NCBI GenBank assembly: GCA_963781785.1
Contig: CAWAHD010000005.1
Location: forward strand, 992,001-1,056,000
Source: CAWAHD01 sp963781785
GTDB taxonomy: Bacteria; Planctomycetota; Planctomycetia; Isosphaerales; Isosphaeraceae
Direction: 5' to 3'
Length of the DNA stretch: 64,000 bases
This document shows, one piece after another, positions 62,243 to 64,000 of the stretch. The first letter of the stretch is position 1; each line of letters starts with the position of its first letter. Under the pieces are notes generated by a model. It searched no databases and was not told the DNA's origin. It saw only the letters and a list, made by a program, of their open reading frames with translations. A program made the translations under genes and the position numbers.

Positions 62243-63045
62243 TATTCCCAGAGGAACCAGCGGCGTTTGATCTTGGGGCCATAGAACAGCCCGAACTGCC
62301 TCAGCGCCGCGTCGTGAGCCAACCGCACCGCTTCTTCTGCGGAATCCGTCACCAGGATTCGCTCGGCATCGATCTCGTCGATGGTCATCGACTCGACAAG
62401 CCGGTGGTGCAGGAAATCGAGCAGTGGCCGCCAATATTCCTGGCCCACCAGTATGAGCGGAAAGTCCTTGATCTTTTGAGTCTGGATCAAGGTCGCGGTC
62501 TCGAAGACTTCGTCCAAGGTGCCGAAACCGCCGGGCAGGGCGATGAAGGCGTAGGAGTATTTCACGAGCATCAACTTGCGCACGAAGAAGTGCTGGAAGG
62601 TCACCCAGCGATCGAGATAGGGGTTGGGTTTCTGTTCCTTCGGCAACACAATGTTGCAGCCGACGGAGTAGCCGCCGGCTTCCTTGGCACCGCGGTTGGC
62701 ACCCTCCATGATACCGGGTCCGCCGCCGGTCATCACCGTGAAGCCGGCGCGAGCCAACTGGCGGCCGATCTCTCGTGCCAGGGCGTAATACACATGATCT
62801 TCCGTAAAGTGCGCCGAGCCGAACACGGTGACACAGGGGCCGATGAAATGGAGTTTGCGGAATCCGCCCATGATCTCGAAGAAAATGCGAATCGCCCGTC
62901 CTAGCTCGAACGAGCGCTTCTGCGGCCCATGCAGGAACTGCCTGACCTCCGGAACGGGCGGCACCTTGCCCCAGTTTGTCGTCGAAGTTGTCGGCCCACC
63001 TTGAGGCCGCGCGGCGACAGGGTCCGTGTTCGGTGTTTCGCTCAT
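62242..63045 (-). CDS. LOG-family (TIGR00730-type) nucleotide phosphoribohydrolase-like protein
   Basis: 267 residues, intact, start 63045 with GAGGAG just upstream. Both family motifs are present: GGGPGIMEGANRGAKEAGGY (about residues 112-131) and PGGFGTLDEVFETATLIQ (about 185-205). Rossmann-like fold. Plant LOG enzymes release cytokinin bases from their 5'-monophosphates, and bacterial members cleave AMP or similar nucleotides to base and ribose 5-phosphate. The exact substrate here is unknown. The N-terminal 60 residues (FLHGPQKRSFELGRAIRIFF) place it with the larger bacterial form. Confidence 0.9.
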   Translation of the reverse strand: MSETPNTDPVAARPQGGPTTSTTNWGKVPPVPEVRQFLHGPQKRSFELGRAIRIFFEIMGGFRKLHFIGPCVTVFGSAHFTEDHVYYALAREIGRQLARAGFTVMTGGGPGIMEGANRGAKEAGGYSVGCNIVLPKEQKPNPYLDRWVTFQHFFVRKLMLVKYSYAFIALPGGFGTLDEVFETATLIQTQKIKDFPLILVGQEYWRPLLDFLHHRLVESMTIDEIDAERILVTDSAEEAVRLAHDAALRQFGLFYGPKIKRRWFLWE

Positions 63046-63227
63046 ATCGACTCCTCAAGGAGTGATGTGACGCATCGACAGCGAGACTGATCTCATTGCG
63101 ATTGCTGGGCTCGGCAAGAGTGCAAGCGGTCGCCAGGCCAGAGAGGCCAAGATTTGGAGAAGGCGGTGGAGCAACTCCCCCAAGAGGCCCAAGCCGGCGC
63201 GAAGGACGAATGATCCCGGTGTAACGA

Positions 63228-63641
63228 TCACTTCACCTTCGACACGGGTTGGTCGGGATGAGCGGGGTTCGCCACAAGCCGGCGGTTGGCGCAATCCGCC
63301 AGCAAATCGAGCTTCTCCAGCACGGTCTGGCCGATCAGCACCTCGTCGCCCAGCACCAGAGCCTCTTCGAGCGTGTCTCGCCCCATGACCGCGAAAACGA
63401 TCGGCTCGGTTACCGCAACAACCTCGGTCCGCCCGTCGGCATACTCGGCGACCCGGTTGCCGCGAGACATGAGGCCGAGAGCCTCCATGACATGCGCAGG
63501 AATGATTGACCGGACCGCGCCCGTATCGACCATGGCATCCGCCTCGTAGCGCCTGACTGCCGATTTCTTCAGCTTCTTCCGACGATGGAGCGCTTCGTCA
63601 ACGGAATTGGTGAGGAGCACCTTAACTCGGATTTCACCCAT
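63228..63641 (-). CDS. retropepsin-like aspartic protease family protein
   Basis: 137 residues from ATG 63641 (MGEIRVKVLLTNSVDEALHR). The active-site-like motif is AMVDTGAVRSIIPAHVMEAL (Asp-Thr-Gly), followed by a flap-like stretch and VLIGQTVLEKLDLLADCANR, the usual hydrophobic-Gly motif of this clan. Small bacterial members of clan AA of this length are common and often uncharacterised; one domain per chain implies a dimer. It is separated from the TPR-like gene upstream by 53 bp on the same strand. Confidence 0.8.
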   Translation of the reverse strand: MGEIRVKVLLTNSVDEALHRRKKLKKSAVRRYEADAMVDTGAVRSIIPAHVMEALGLMSRGNRVAEYADGRTEVVAVTEPIVFAVMGRDTLEEALVLGDEVLIGQTVLEKLDLLADCANRRLVANPAHPDQPVSKVK

Positions 63642-63694
63642 GTCATACTCGGTTTGCGTTTCCGACGGTTTCGTCAGTATTCTACCAAGGCTCT

Positions 63695-64000
63695 CTATCC
63701 GTCCTCCTGTTTCCTTCTTCCGGAGACGAGACTGACCAGCCTGTCCTGGAGAACGGCGACGGAGAGGCGCGCGCGTGCGTTTCGGGGATCGAGACGCAAC
63801 GCGGTACGCGCTTCGCCCAGTGCCTTCCTCAGCGCGTCTTCGATCGTCGCGTAATCCTCGATTTTCCAGGCGTTCTTGGATTCCTGCTGGAAGGCAATGC
63901 AAAGCATCAGGTGAAACAGGGGCTCGTCAGGATCTCTGCGTGCGAGCATCGTAGCGAAAGCAGAGAGCCATCGGGCGGTCCGGCGGGCGTCGCCCAAGCG
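63695..64000 (-). CDS. TPR-like protein, N-terminus beyond right edge
   Basis: Only the C-terminal 101 residues are inside the window. They read through from the edge to the stop at 63695. Helical repeats typical of TPR proteins are visible (DPDEPLFHLMLCIAFQQESK, GEARTALRLDPRNARARLSV). Apparent start codons near 63997 are internal (the frame is open to the edge). The protein probably serves as a scaffold; it may also be the tail of a larger kinase-TPR or sigma-related protein. Confidence 0.55.
   Translation of the reverse strand, partial: RLGDARRTARWLSAFATMLARRDPDEPLFHLMLCIAFQQESKNAWKIEDYATIEDALRKALGEARTALRLDPRNARARLSVAVLQDRLVSLVSGRRKQEDG

Noticed and set aside
1..64000. Programmed ribosomal frameshifting as a general feature of these genes
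   Set aside because: Breaks occur at unrelated sites without a common slippery sequence or downstream structure, in transposase, kinase and peptidase genes alike. Base loss in homopolymers explains them better.

Overview
The window is high-GC DNA from a planctomycete, most likely of the Isosphaerales/Gemmatales type. This rests on gene content: four Ser/Thr kinases with C-terminal sensor modules, three ECF-type sigma factors, a DUF1592-DUF1552 pair, two proteins with the N-terminal LEPR-XLL type motif, a PEP-CTERM protein and many large secreted proteins of unknown function. No tRNA, rRNA or CRISPR array was seen.

Layout: 1-4309 (minus) kinase-WD40 protein running off the left edge; 4528-8120 a dispersed repeat element split by an IS256-family and an IS1380-family insertion; 8197-11679 (minus) two secreted proteins, one with HEAT repeats; 12248-14130 (minus) sedolisin-type peptidase; 14470-20493 (plus) a TIR-kinase-membrane-FGE fusion, a sigma factor fused to an extracytoplasmic domain, and a secreted protein; 20665-24879 (minus) a methyltransferase-TPR protein, a zinc-ribbon protein and an ECF sigma factor; 25061-29530 (plus) a kinase-WD40 protein and a small membrane protein; 29943-37517 (minus) two tandemly duplicated kinases with different sensor domains; 38104-44022 (plus) DUF1592, DUF1552, ECF sigma and a polytopic membrane protein; 44080-50246 (minus) a two-gene unit of large unknown proteins; 50971-60707 (plus) a thioredoxin-like protein, a giant beta-helix/Ig/dockerin/Gly-rich surface protein and a PEP-CTERM protein; 61117-64000 (minus) two small proteins, a LOG-family enzyme, a retropepsin-like protein and a TPR-like fragment.

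Three things stand out. First, an intergenic element of about 205 bp with inverted ends occurs nine times (eight full, one truncated), always in the same orientation and usually next to stop codons. Second, the TIR-kinase-FGE fusion and the sigma-factor fusion combine signalling modules unusually. Third, a thioredoxin-like protein has an in-frame UGA directly after a cysteine, followed by a small hairpin, so selenocysteine is possible.

Caution: at least 20 reading-frame breaks were found in 64 kb. They fall inside conserved domains, the next frame continues the same domain, and several are losses of one or two bases in short homopolymers or CG repeats. The simplest explanation is unpolished sequence. 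I therefore annotate such genes as single CDSs spanning the breaks and give the break positions.
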